Source of the DNA: DASYML01 sp036399835
Lineage (GTDB): Bacteria > Acidobacteriota > Blastocatellia > Pyrinomonadales > Pyrinomonadaceae
Reading direction: 5' to 3'
DNA length: 64,000 nt
Assembly: GCA_036399835.1 (NCBI GenBank)
Contig: DASWMI010000130.1
Location: 4,577-68,576, forward strand
Shown here piece by piece: positions 8,670 to 16,286 of the stretch. Made by a program: the position numbers and the translations under genes. Below the pieces are notes generated by a model. The model made no database searches, was not told the origin of the DNA, and was given only the letters and a program-made list of their open reading frames with translations. Each line of letters opens with the position of its first letter. Positions within the stretch are counted from its first letter, which is position 1.

Positions 8670-8727
8670 GCGGGCCGAAGCCTCGCGCCCCTCCACGGTC
8701 CGTGGAAGCGTCACGGTTTCGGCCCGC
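8670..8727 (-). promoter_or_regulatory. Long hairpin between the peroxiredoxin and GrdB-like genes
   Basis: Arms gcgggccgaagcc (8670-8682) and ggtttcggcccgc (8715-8727) pair at 12 of 13 positions, and an inner palindrome, ccacggtccgtgg at 8693-8705, caps it. It lies wholly in the gap between the two co-oriented genes and no U-tract follows on the minus strand, so it is not a standard terminator. It could stabilise or attenuate the shared transcript. Confidence 0.6.
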
Positions 8728-8755
8728 TGGCTTAAAAGGAGAGCCTCGAAGCGCT

Positions 8756-9220
8756 TCAGAGCTTGCGCAGCACTTCAAAGAGGTCTTCGTTGTCCGGTTG
8801 ATCCGAGATGTCGTGAATGTCTTTATAGACGAGCTTGCCGTCCTTATCCACGATAAAGAGCGCGCGTTCGGAAATCCCTTCCTTATCTCTGTACGCGCCA
8901 TACGCGCGGGCCACTTCGCCTTTCGGCTCGAAATCGCTCAGCAGATCGTAGGTCAGTCCGCCGAGACTTTTGGACCAGGCGGTGTTGCACGGGACGCTGT
9001 CAACTGATATGCCCAGCACGTGGGCATCATAGCCTTTAAAGCGTTCAAGGTCGGCCTCGTACGCAGGCATCTGCGCCGTTCAGACAGGCGTCCACGCCAG
9101 CGGGTAGAACGCCAGCACTACATTCTCGCGCCCGCGAAAATCCGAGAGCCGCACCTTCTTGCCCTTTTCCAGGTGGCTCGGCAGCTCGAAGTCCGGGGCC
9201 ATCTCTCCAACTTCAGGCAT
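8756..9220 (-). CDS. Selenocysteine-containing peroxiredoxin (AhpC/TSA/redoxin family)
   Basis: 154 aa when the in-frame TGA at 9080-9082 is read as selenocysteine, residue 47. Sequence before it (MPEVGEMAPDFELPSH, LSDFRG, FYPLAWTPV) and after it (TAQMPAYEADLERF, VLGISVDSVPCNTAWSK, LLSDFEPKGEVARAYG, ISERALFIVDKDG) is one uninterrupted peroxiredoxin fold, and the TGA sits exactly where the family has its peroxidatic Cys (F-Y-P-x-x-W-T-P-V-C-T). Such enzymes reduce hydroperoxides; a selenol is a faster nucleophile. Cys at VPC may be the resolving residue. The start is the ATG at 9220 with a strong GGAGGAA nine bases upstream; a longer frame to 9271 lacks this. A plain nonsense mutation is the alternative, but the exact position and intact downstream sequence argue against it. 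Confidence 0.85.
9054..9075 (-). promoter_or_regulatory. Candidate bacterial SECIS element downstream of the Sec codon
   Basis: Counting the TGA as +1 to +3, two overlapping hairpins can form on the mRNA. One is cgcag-atgc-ctgcg at +8 to +21. The other has stem GCCU/AGGC at +15 to +18 and +26 to +29 with apical loop GCGUACG, whose first base is G and whose distance from the UGA fits bacterial SECIS elements. Hand folding only; which one forms is not decided. Confidence 0.4.
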
Positions 9221-9367
9221 AAAGAGATTTCCTCCTTCTCGAAGATGATTGTCGCTAAACAAATTTCTCAATCACAAAATCTGCCTCAAGTGTAATCCCC
9301 GCCCGCAGACGATTTCAAGGCTTTCAACGCAAAGGCACAAAGAGAGAAGAAAAACGTGATGACTAAT

Positions 9368-9440
9368 AAGTCCTGAGTGCTGAGCATTGAGTTAAAAGAA
9401 AAGAATCTGTCTTTCTTTTCTCACTCAGCACTCAGCACTT
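9368..9440. repeat. Inverted repeat of 'ctgagtgctgag' words
   Basis: The left arm (9368-9403) contains cctgagtgctgagcattgag then an A/G-rich run, and the right arm (9411-9440) is its approximate complement (ctcactcagcactcagcac), with a short loop between. It lies between the divergent peroxiredoxin and methyltransferase genes, just upstream of the latter. It is a member of the window's gap-filling inverted repeats. Confidence 0.6.
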
Positions 9441-9476
9441 TCTTTATGCTGACTTGGTGTTGGATAATCCGGACCT

Positions 9477-10643
9477 ATGCAACAGAGTGTAACCATCTCT
9501 AAACGCGGGGCGGAGCGCGCGCGCAAGGGGCATCTGTGGATTTATCGCAGCGACGTGCGTCTGGCAGAGGGTGTGCAGGGCGGCTCAATCGTGCGCGTTG
9601 TGGACGAGCGGAAAAGGTTCGTAGGGGTCGCGCTGTGGAGCGACCTGTCGGAAATCTCTCTGCGGCTCTTGAGCCTGAGGGATGAAGCGATTGACCGCGA
9701 TTGGTGGCTGGCGAAGCTGCGCACGGCTGCGGAGCGCAGGCGCACAATCGCGGCTAAGACAAATGCCTATCGTTTAGTCTATTCGGAAGGCGACCTGCTC
9801 TCGTCTTTGATCATAGATGTCTACGATAAGGTGATGGTCCTCCAGACGCTCTCTCAAGGGATGGACGCGCTCAAGGGGATGCTCGTCGAGTTGCTCGTCA
9901 AAGAGTTTGGGCCGCGCGCTATTGTCGAGCGCAACGACGTGCGCGTGCGCGAGCTTGAAGGGTTGGAGATGAGTACGGGCCTCTTGTACGGCAAGGCTCC
10001 GGGCGAGATAGAGATTATGCAGGATGGCTTGCGCTTTCTCGTCGCGCCGCTCGGAGGGCAAAAGACCGGCTCATTTTTGGACCAGCGAGAAAACCGCCTG
10101 GCCGCGCGCCGCCTGGCTCATGGGCGTGCTCTGGACTGTTTTACTTTCAACGGCGCGTTTGCGCTTCACCTGGCAAACGCCTGCGAGAGTGTGCTTGGAC
10201 TGGACATCTCGGATGAAGCACTGGTGACGGCTCGCCGCAACGCAGAGCTAAACGGCGCGCACAACGTCAGCTTCGAGACGGCCAATGTCTTCGATGCCCT
10301 GCGCGAGCTGGAGGCGGCGGGCGAGCGTTTTCAAACCATAGTGCTTGACCCGCCGGCCTTTGCCAAGAATCGCGCCAGCGTGCAGGCAGCCGCGCGCGGC
10401 TATAAAGAGATTAACCTGCGCGCGCTCAAGCTGCTCGACGCGGGCGGCGTACTCGTCACCTGCACCTGCTCCTACCACATGCTGGAAGGGATGTTTCTGG
10501 ACCTCCTCGCCGAAGCCGCCTCGGATGCGCGCCGCAGCATACAGCTCGTCGAAAAACGCATGCAGTCGAGCGACCATCCGGTGCTCATGGGCGTGCCGGA
10601 AACCTACTATCTAAAATGCTTCATCGTGCGCGTGATTGATTGA
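9477..10643 (+). CDS. Class I SAM-dependent rRNA methyltransferase, RlmI-like
   Basis: 388 aa. An N-terminal PUA-like domain (GHLWIYRSDVRLAEGVQGG...VVDERKRFVGVALW, residues 15-60) precedes the Rossmann methyltransferase domain with the SAM loop CFTFNGAFALHLA near residue 222, the acidic residue of LDISDEAL, and the catalytic DPPAFAKN near 291, followed by TCTCSYHM. This order is that of RlmI/YccW, which makes 5-methylcytosine in 23S rRNA; TCTCSYHM carries the cysteines expected of such an m5C enzyme. Start ATG at 9477. It converges with the NYN-domain gene, 37 bases apart. The exact target base is inferred from family only. Confidence 0.88.
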   Translation: MQQSVTISKRGAERARKGHLWIYRSDVRLAEGVQGGSIVRVVDERKRFVGVALWSDLSEISLRLLSLRDEAIDRDWWLAKLRTAAERRRTIAAKTNAYRLVYSEGDLLSSLIIDVYDKVMVLQTLSQGMDALKGMLVELLVKEFGPRAIVERNDVRVRELEGLEMSTGLLYGKAPGEIEIMQDGLRFLVAPLGGQKTGSFLDQRENRLAARRLAHGRALDCFTFNGAFALHLANACESVLGLDISDEALVTARRNAELNGAHNVSFETANVFDALRELEAAGERFQTIVLDPPAFAKNRASVQAAARGYKEINLRALKLLDAGGVLVTCTCSYHMLEGMFLDLLAEAASDARRSIQLVEKRMQSSDHPVLMGVPETYYLKCFIVRVID

Positions 10644-10680
10644 GAAATCCAAAGAGGATTTGAAAAACTTGAAGAGGCGG

Positions 10681-11085
10681 CTAATCCAGCTCGCAGGGTT
10701 TCTCGTAGAGCTGGACCTGTCCGCCTATAATCATGAGGGGCACACGCCGTTCTTCGATCCAGGGATACTGCTCCTGATAATCTCTGTAACGGTCGTTGGT
10801 AATCACCAGCGCATCATTCTGCGCGGCGATTTCGAGTACGAAATAATCTGCGTCGGTCCCCGCCGGAGTCTGCCGGACGGTCTGCTGCTGGATTAACTTT
10901 TCAAGCTGGTCCGGGTCGTCAATCCTGTGTTTTAAGCTGGCATCCACGATGATTATCGGGTCATAGCCTTTCTCTTCGAGAGCCTGCCGCACGGCTAACA
11001 GGTTAGAGACTTTCGGACAACCACCCTCTGAACACTCTTCGTAAGCGACGTTCGCGCCGTCCACCACGATTACCCTGCGTGTCAT
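10681..11085 (-). CDS. NYN/PIN-like ribonuclease domain protein (Zc3h12a-like)
   Basis: 134 aa, essentially only the domain. VIVVDGANVAYEE supplies the first metal-binding Asp; DADYFVLEIAAQNDALVITNDRYRDY supplies the others in the usual order of the Zc3h12a-type NYN fold, a PIN-like metal-dependent ribonuclease. An interior Cys pair occurs at ECSEGGC. The start ATG at 11085 has AGGAGGG just upstream, which fixes it. No partner antitoxin gene is adjacent, so a toxin role is not supported; RNA processing or decay is more likely. Assignment is by motif pattern. Confidence 0.75.
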   Translation of the reverse strand: MTRRVIVVDGANVAYEECSEGGCPKVSNLLAVRQALEEKGYDPIIIVDASLKHRIDDPDQLEKLIQQQTVRQTPAGTDADYFVLEIAAQNDALVITNDRYRDYQEQYPWIEERRVPLMIIGGQVQLYEKPCELD

Positions 11086-11253
11086 GAAACCCTCCTGAAT
11101 CGTTCACCCAATCGTTAAAAGCCAGCCAGCCTGACGAACATTAATGCTTAACCCGACTGGACCACTTTCGTCATTCAAAGGCGAGGGTCGCGCGTGATGC
11201 TAGAGATGCGCGGCCGTGCTTTGGTCCGGCGGCCCTTAACCCGAGTGGCTTGC

Positions 11254-11754
11254 TCATGCCGCGCAGAGCTTGACCAGGCTGTCTTCCCAGTTCGGCTGCA
11301 CTTCCTCGCCAAACATCTCACGCTCTTTTTGCCGACGGATGGCGCAAGCCCTGCGCAGCGCAGCCTCCTCGCCGTATTCGTCTATCGAAACCCACGCGCG
11401 TTTGAGCCTGCCAGGTTCCGGACTCCAGGTTATCTCGTAAACGTTGCGTGTGACGCGCACGCCTTGAGCCGTCTTGATGCGCTTGGTCTTGCGCTGCACG
11501 CCCATAAAGCCCGAGCTATTGCGTGGGTTGCGCGCGATGACCAGCCTGTCCGTGCGCGGCTTACCCAGCTCTCGCTCGGTCTCGTTACGATATTCGACGG
11601 CTCGCTCTAAAGCCTTCTCCTTGCCTCCATGCGTCTCATCGCTAAAGAACTTCGAGCGCGACGCGCCGTTGAATCTGACTCTGGCATACCAGCCGTGTGT
11701 TTTTCTGAGGGGTTGATCAATGCGACAGATACCCTTATGACCAGACTTCGACAT
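11254..11754 (-). CDS. Protein with two AP2-like DNA-binding domains
   Basis: 166 aa. Two successive AP2/ERF-like modules are visible: the first at about residues 7-60 (KGICRIDQ...GWYARVRFNGASRSKFFSD, then a helix ALERAVEYRNE), the second at about 82-145 (SGFMGVQRKTK...YEITWSPEPGRLKRAWVSI, then a helix AALRRACAIRRQKE). This three-strand plus helix pattern is that of bacterial AP2 domains, which most often sit in homing HNH endonucleases; no HNH motif is found here. It therefore looks like a stand-alone DNA-binding protein. Upstream AGGAG lies about 20 bases from the ATG at 11754. Flanking genes are ordinary chromosomal ones, with no sign of an integrated element. Confidence 0.7.
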   Translation of the reverse strand: MSKSGHKGICRIDQPLRKTHGWYARVRFNGASRSKFFSDETHGGKEKALERAVEYRNETERELGKPRTDRLVIARNPRNSSGFMGVQRKTKRIKTAQGVRVTRNVYEITWSPEPGRLKRAWVSIDEYGEEAALRRACAIRRQKEREMFGEEVQPNWEDSLVKLCAA

Positions 11755-11886
11755 AATGCTGCTTGTTTAGACTCTCCTCTTTCGTGAATGTATGTAAGAG
11801 AAATACAATTTAAGCGTGAGGACTGTCAAGCAGGCGCTCTCTTAACTTCGCCTGAGATGCTCTATGCAGACGGACGCCGCTCAGGA

Positions 11887-12426
11887 CTAGCCCTTGAGCG
11901 ATGGCAGATACCTGCTGCGTAGTATCTCCCTGTGATGCAGCTCGTGGCCCGCCAGCACATAGGCCAGAGCGCGCACGCTCATCTCGCTCCCATTCGCCAG
12001 ACCCTTGCGCATCCAAGCCTCCGCATCCAAATGCCTGAATAGAAAAATATTGGACCGCCTGACGCTCTCAAACTCCTCTGCCAATTCGCCGAGCGGGTAA
12101 TCATCGAATGAAGCATTAGCGATATAGTCATCCTGCTCATAGCCCGGGAGCGGCGTCCTGTCATTACGCGCAAAACGCAAAGCCCTGTAAGCAAAGATTC
12201 TCTCGGTATCTATCAAGTGACCGATTAACTCGCTGATGCTCCACTTGCCCTCTGCATAGCGAAAGCCCGCGCGCGTCTCGGGAATGCTCCGCACAAGAGC
12301 GAGCGTCTCATCCAGTTGCTTGCCGAGCACAGAGAGTATCTCGCCATCAGGAACGAGCGAGATATATTTTTCGTAGTACGGCAGATATTCCGTTTTATCA
12401 GGCTTGCCGATAGTTAAGTTCATCAT
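11887..12426 (-). CDS. DinB family protein
   Basis: 179 aa four-helix-bundle protein. Metal-ligand histidines appear in the expected places: GHLIDTE in helix 2, and GHELHHREILRSRYL near the C-terminus, with the region between carrying the usual DDY and FDD acidic stretches. DinB-fold proteins include thiol transferases and DNA-damage-induced proteins; this one most resembles DinB_2-type members of unknown substrate. Start ATG at 12426 is set by a GGAGGAGG eight bases upstream. No operon partner is evident. Confidence 0.85.
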   Translation of the reverse strand: MMNLTIGKPDKTEYLPYYEKYISLVPDGEILSVLGKQLDETLALVRSIPETRAGFRYAEGKWSISELIGHLIDTERIFAYRALRFARNDRTPLPGYEQDDYIANASFDDYPLGELAEEFESVRRSNIFLFRHLDAEAWMRKGLANGSEMSVRALAYVLAGHELHHREILRSRYLPSLKG

Positions 12427-12524
12427 CTCAAAAACCTCCTCCGCAGGCCAAGAGCATCACAGCCCTGCTGTCGCAGAGCTTGCGGCTCGACCGGCTTCAC
12501 GGGATGCTTGAAGGCGTTCAGCTT

Positions 12525-14231
12525 TTAGCTCACGGGCGTGCTATTGCGCGCGGTTTCGGCGAGGCGCTTGGCTTCGGGGAGGGCATCCAGGGCGCGTAGG
12601 ATTTGTGGATCGCTATCGAGCAGAACGCGTGTGCCCATGTCGCCCGAAAAGGCCGCCGTGACGATCTCTTCGCGCAGCCGCAGCTTGACGAAATCCAGTT
12701 CCTCTTCGAGCTGCGCGGGCTGTAGCCCGAGGTTCGCGTCGCGCTTGAGGAAATTGCGAAAGGCTTCGAGGACGCGGTCCGTGATGGGATAGTCGGTCGG
12801 GCGCGGGTTGTGCTTGGGGTCAACCTTCTCAACGCGGTAGCTTTCGAGGCCGGGAATCTGCCCTGCGGCCAGCTCGCGCGTGAAGTAGAAGGCGGCTTCG
12901 GCCACACGCTGGCGCAAGGGGGTGGCTGCGATGGGCTTGATCTCTATGTCTGGCGTGATGCCGCCGCCGCCGTAGAAGACGCGCCCGGCTGCCGTCTTGA
13001 CGGCTGGACCAGTCGGGTGCGGCGTAGGCGTCGGCGAGGGAACTGCGCTCAAGGGTTGCTGCGCGGGCTGAGACGGGCGAGCGCCTCGTGTTTCTTCGGC
13101 CTGATCGTGGCGGACGTAATAATCGTAGAAGGAGCCGTTGGAATAATCGCGTTGGAGCGAGCGCCCGTAAGGCGTGTAGTAACGCGCGGTCGTGAGCGTC
13201 AGGCCCGTGCCGAAGGGGAGCTGGAAGACGCGCTGGACCAGCCCCTTGCCAAAACTGGTTTCGCCGACGACGAGGCCGCGCCCGTAATCCTGTATCGCGC
13301 CCGCGACGATTTCTGAAGCAGAGGCCGTGTTGCGGCTGATGAGGACGACGAGCGGGTCATCTGTCGGGTCGGTTCCCTTCGAGCGATGAACGATCTCCTG
13401 CTCCTGGTCTCGCCCGCGGACGGAAACGACCGTCTGGCCGCGAGGCAGGAATTCGCTCGTCACATCAATAGCCTGGTCCAGCAGCCCGCCCGGGTTGCCG
13501 CGCAGGTCCAGTATGATCTGGCGCATACCCTGCGCCTTGAGCGCTTCTATGGCATCGTGCAGCTCGTCGCCGGTCGTCTGTTGAAAGCCGCCGTTCAAGC
13601 CTATATAGCCAGTGCCGGGGCGGATCATAAAGGAGTTGCGAATGGAGGGGAGGGGGACAGCCTCGCGGACGATGTTCAGGTAGACGGGAGCTTCTGAGCC
13701 TGCACGCTCAAGCTTGAGCCTGACGGACTCGCCGCGCTCGCCGCGCACGTTCTTGGAGACCTGCTCGCTGGTCCAATCACGTGAATCTTTACCGTTGACC
13801 TCGACGATGCGGTCGCCGTAGCGCAGACCCGCGCGCGCAGCCGGTGTGCCTTCGATGACAGACTGTACATAAACGCCGTCGCGGTGCTGTAGAATCGTAA
13901 TCCCGATGCCTATAAAGCGCGAGCCTTGATCCTCTTTGAGCTTGGTAAACTCCGCCTGCGGGAAGAAGGTCGAATGCGGGTCGAGCGTTTGCAGCATCCC
14001 CTGTATGGCGGCCTGCGTGGCCTTCTCATAATCTATCTCTCCGGCGTAGTTGGTCGAGACGAACTGAAGGGCTTCGCGGTAATCGCCCTCTATATTGCCG
14101 GGCGTGCTCGGCCTGCTCGCGGTCTTCTGCGGCCTCTCTGCGCGCATGTTGCGCGCGACAGTGCCGCCGACAATCGTCGCCGCCAGAATGATGATGATGG
14201 CAAAGATGCCGAACCTTCTGCTCATGCTCAT
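12525..14231 (-). CDS. ctpA: S41 family C-terminal processing peptidase with PDZ domain
   Basis: 568 aa. An N-terminal signal anchor (FGIFAIIIILAATIVGG) places it at the membrane facing the periplasm. A PDZ domain follows (about 95-185, YGDRIVEVNGKD), then the S41 protease core with catalytic Ser near residue 306 (TASASEIVAGAIQDYG) and Lys near 327 (SFGKGLVQ). A Pro/Gln/Thr-rich insertion (about 390-425) interrupts the end of the core ahead of the GGGGITPDIEI segment typical of CtpA. Tail-specific proteases remove or degrade from C-termini of envelope proteins. It precedes no clear partner; the next gene upstream is a divergent glycosyltransferase gene. Confidence 0.93.
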   Translation of the reverse strand: MSMSRRFGIFAIIIILAATIVGGTVARNMRAERPQKTASRPSTPGNIEGDYREALQFVSTNYAGEIDYEKATQAAIQGMLQTLDPHSTFFPQAEFTKLKEDQGSRFIGIGITILQHRDGVYVQSVIEGTPAARAGLRYGDRIVEVNGKDSRDWTSEQVSKNVRGERGESVRLKLERAGSEAPVYLNIVREAVPLPSIRNSFMIRPGTGYIGLNGGFQQTTGDELHDAIEALKAQGMRQIILDLRGNPGGLLDQAIDVTSEFLPRGQTVVSVRGRDQEQEIVHRSKGTDPTDDPLVVLISRNTASASEIVAGAIQDYGRGLVVGETSFGKGLVQRVFQLPFGTGLTLTTARYYTPYGRSLQRDYSNGSFYDYYVRHDQAEETRGARPSQPAQQPLSAVPSPTPTPHPTGPAVKTAAGRVFYGGGGITPDIEIKPIAATPLRQRVAEAAFYFTRELAAGQIPGLESYRVEKVDPKHNPRPTDYPITDRVLEAFRNFLKRDANLGLQPAQLEEELDFVKLRLREEIVTAAFSGDMGTRVLLDSDPQILRALDALPEAKRLAETARNSTPVS

Positions 14232-14390
14232 GACTGCCTCAACTGCTGGTCCAACCCGTGTCTCTCGCCGCGCGTGCGGCTGCCATCAAATATAGCACAC
14301 CGGGACGCCCGCCGCCGAAAGCAGGCCAGCGCCCCGCGCCCTGTGTTATATTCGTCAATAGCGCATCGAGGGTGGACCAAACCCTTCTTT

Positions 14391-14410
14391 CTATTCACGC
14401 GTTGACGATT
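14391..14410 (+). repeat. 20-bp direct repeat, copy 1, upstream of the GT2 gene
   Basis: The 20-mer ctattcacgcgttgacgatt occurs here and again at 15340-15359, so the two copies bracket the glycosyltransferase gene. After this copy come further near-repeats of gattcacgatt and gattcatggttgac up to the start codon, giving a string of similar words. Confidence 0.75.
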
Positions 14411-14460
14411 CACGATTAGCGATTCATGGTTGACTATTTGACGATTCACACTTGACGAAA

Positions 14461-15312
14461 ATGTCCTTATCCCTCTCCGTCATCATTCCGGCTTTTAATG
14501 AAGCGGCACGCATCGGAAAGACGCTGCCCGTCATCTTCGATTATCTCAACTCGCAAGCTTATGAGAGCGAAGTCATCGTCGTTGACGACGGCTCAAGCGA
14601 TGAGACGGTCGCCATTGCCGAAAAACATCTGGGACATACTGGGCGAGCGAAAGCGAGCATCATCCGGCAGCCGCGCAATCATGGCAAGGGCTACGCCGTG
14701 CGCACAGGGCTGCTCTCGGCGCGATCGCCAATCGCGCTCTTTTCAGATGCGGACCTTTCAACGCCCATCACGGAAATTCCCAAGCTCCTGAAGGCGATTG
14801 AGCAAGATGACTGCGATCTGGCTTTCGGCTCGCGCGCGCTGGACCGGAATCTGATCGGCGTGCATCAACCCTGGCGGCGCGAGCAGGGCGGCAAGTTCTT
14901 CAATCTCGTCGTGCGGCTGGCAACGGGCCTGCCTTTCTGGGATACGCAGTGCGGCTTCAAGGCTTTTCGCCTGAGCACCTGCCGACCCATTATCGAAGCC
15001 GCCACGATTGAACGCTTCGGCTTCGATGTGGAATATCTCTACGTGGCCCATCTCGCGGGGTTGCGTCTCAAGGAGGTCGCCGTCCGCTGGGATCACAACG
15101 ACGGCAGCAAGCTCAGCGTCGTACATGACAGCCTGCGCGCCTTTAACGAGATTCGCTTGATTCGTCAACAGGTCCAGCGCGGCGTCTATGCTCAGGCCAT
15201 AGAGTTGGCCCGCGCCGCCATGCTTGAGCGACACGAGGCCAGCGCGGCTTCGCCCGAAGCCGTCGAAACAGACGGCTCGCCAAAACTCTTCAGCGAACTC
15301 GCGGATCGTTAA
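14461..15312 (+). CDS. GT2 family glycosyltransferase, dolichyl/polyprenyl-phosphate glucosyltransferase-like
   Basis: 283 aa. GT-A fold: SVIIPAFNEAARIGKTLP at the N-terminus, VVDDGSSDET for UDP-sugar binding, and FSDADLSTPI as the metal-binding DXD-type motif. GSRALDRNLIGVHQPWRREQGGKFFN and the downstream DTQCGFKAFR are typical of enzymes that move a sugar from a nucleotide donor to a polyprenyl phosphate (ALG5/DPG synthase group). There is no membrane helix in the C-terminal part. The start at ATG 14461 is preferred over a TTG nine bases earlier. The gene lies between two copies of a 20-bp repeat. Confidence 0.88.
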   Translation: MSLSLSVIIPAFNEAARIGKTLPVIFDYLNSQAYESEVIVVDDGSSDETVAIAEKHLGHTGRAKASIIRQPRNHGKGYAVRTGLLSARSPIALFSDADLSTPITEIPKLLKAIEQDDCDLAFGSRALDRNLIGVHQPWRREQGGKFFNLVVRLATGLPFWDTQCGFKAFRLSTCRPIIEAATIERFGFDVEYLYVAHLAGLRLKEVAVRWDHNDGSKLSVVHDSLRAFNEIRLIRQQVQRGVYAQAIELARAAMLERHEASAASPEAVETDGSPKLFSELADR

Positions 15313-15352
15313 CGCGTGAATAGAAAAGAGCACTCTTCTCTATTCACGCGTT
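15311..15352. terminator. 20-bp hairpin immediately after the GT2 stop codon
   Basis: aacgcgtgaatagaaaagag (15311-15330) pairs with ctcttctctattcacgcgtt (15333-15352) except for one position, with a two-base loop. The right arm contains copy 2 of the 20-bp repeat. Position right after the stop codon suits transcript termination or 3' end protection, although a U-tract is absent. pdxJ starts 31 bases later. Confidence 0.6.
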
Positions 15353-15359
15353 GACGATT
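15340..15359 (+). repeat. 20-bp direct repeat, copy 2
   Basis: Identical to 14391-14410 (ctattcacgcgttgacgatt). Here the repeat is also half of the hairpin at 15311-15352, whereas the first copy has no nearby complementary arm. Confidence 0.75.
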
Positions 15360-15383
15360 AAAGATTTACTGTTTGAGGTAAAT

Positions 15384-16136
15384 ATGACTGCGCGACTCAA
15401 TGTCAATATAGACCATGTGGCGACTGTGCGGCAGGCGCGGCGCGCGCCGGAGCCGAGCGTCGTCGCGGCTGCGATGGCCTGCGAATTGGCCGGAGCCGAC
15501 GGCATCACGATTCATCTCAGGGGAGACCGCCGCCACATACAGGATAAAGACCTTCACACTCTGAGGCAGGTGGTGACGACCTATCTCAACCTGGAGATGG
15601 CCGCCACTGAAGAGATGATGAAGATGGCGCTCGAGACCATGCCGGACGCCGTGACGCTGGTCGCCGAGAATCCGAATGAGATTACGACCGAAGGCGGGCT
15701 GGACGTGCGCGGTAATCTCTCGCTCGTGCGCGCGGCTGTCCATAAATTGCGCGAAGGCGGCATCATCGCCAGCCTCTTTATAGACCCAGAGCCGCACCAG
15801 ATAGAGGCCGCGCATGAAGTCGGCGCGCACCAGATAGAGCTTTGCACGGCTGAGTATGCAGACTCCACGCTTGGCGCGCGACACTCTCATCCTGAAAGCG
15901 CCGCGCGCACCTCTCTCGAACTGCGCCGCCTGCATGAAGCCGCCGCGCTCGCCGCGCAATACGGGCTGCGCATCGCCGCCGGTCACGGCCTCACCTTCCG
16001 CAACATCGGAGCGGTCGCTTCAATCCAGGAAATCACAGAATTCAACATCGGCCACAACATCATCTCGCGCTCCATCTTCGTCGGATTGGACCAGGCCGTG
16101 CGCGAAATGCGCGAGGCGATTAAGGCTGGGATTTAA
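15384..16136 (+). CDS. pdxJ: Pyridoxine 5'-phosphate synthase PdxJ
   Basis: 250 aa TIM barrel. LNVNIDHVATVRQARRA at the N-terminus, GADGITIHLRGDRRHIQD in the phosphate/substrate region, the catalytic loop VTLVAENPNEITTEGGLDV, and IAAGHGLTFRNIG and NIGHNIISRSIFVGLD at the C-terminus are all PdxJ signatures. It condenses 1-deoxyxylulose 5-phosphate with 3-amino-2-oxopropyl phosphate to make pyridoxine 5'-phosphate, the last step of the DXP-dependent vitamin B6 route. The start at 15384 has TTGAGG seven bases upstream; an in-frame TTG at 15351 lies inside a hairpin and is rejected. Confidence 0.96.
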   Translation: MTARLNVNIDHVATVRQARRAPEPSVVAAAMACELAGADGITIHLRGDRRHIQDKDLHTLRQVVTTYLNLEMAATEEMMKMALETMPDAVTLVAENPNEITTEGGLDVRGNLSLVRAAVHKLREGGIIASLFIDPEPHQIEAAHEVGAHQIELCTAEYADSTLGARHSHPESAARTSLELRRLHEAAALAAQYGLRIAAGHGLTFRNIGAVASIQEITEFNIGHNIISRSIFVGLDQAVREMREAIKAGI

Positions 16137-16157
16137 GCCGTGCGAGAGCACAAAAAT

Positions 16158-16217
16158 GCCTGGAGCGATTAGATGATAAGCGGCTCCCGATCCGCTCCTC
16201 GCCCGCTCGCTCCAGGC
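16158..16217. terminator. Bidirectional terminator between pdxJ and ruvB
   Basis: gcctggagcg (16158-16167) and cgctccaggc (16208-16217) form a 10-bp outer stem, with an inner agcgg/ccgct stem. A T-run follows on the plus strand (ctctttt), and on the minus strand the complement of the caaaaa before the stem gives a run of five T. The two genes converge on it, as expected for a shared intrinsic terminator. Confidence 0.75.
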
Positions 16218-16286
16218 TCTTTTCGGCCAGTCAAAAGTCCGACCGAAACTCAATCAGCTTTGACTGATTAACTGACCTCTTCCTCA

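Noticed and set aside
9071..9220. Peroxiredoxin split into two proteins, the second starting at the ATG at 9070
   Set aside because: That ATG is inside the conserved fold, three codons after the TGA, has no Shine-Dalgarno, and would leave a protein lacking the active site; Sec readthrough explains the data better.
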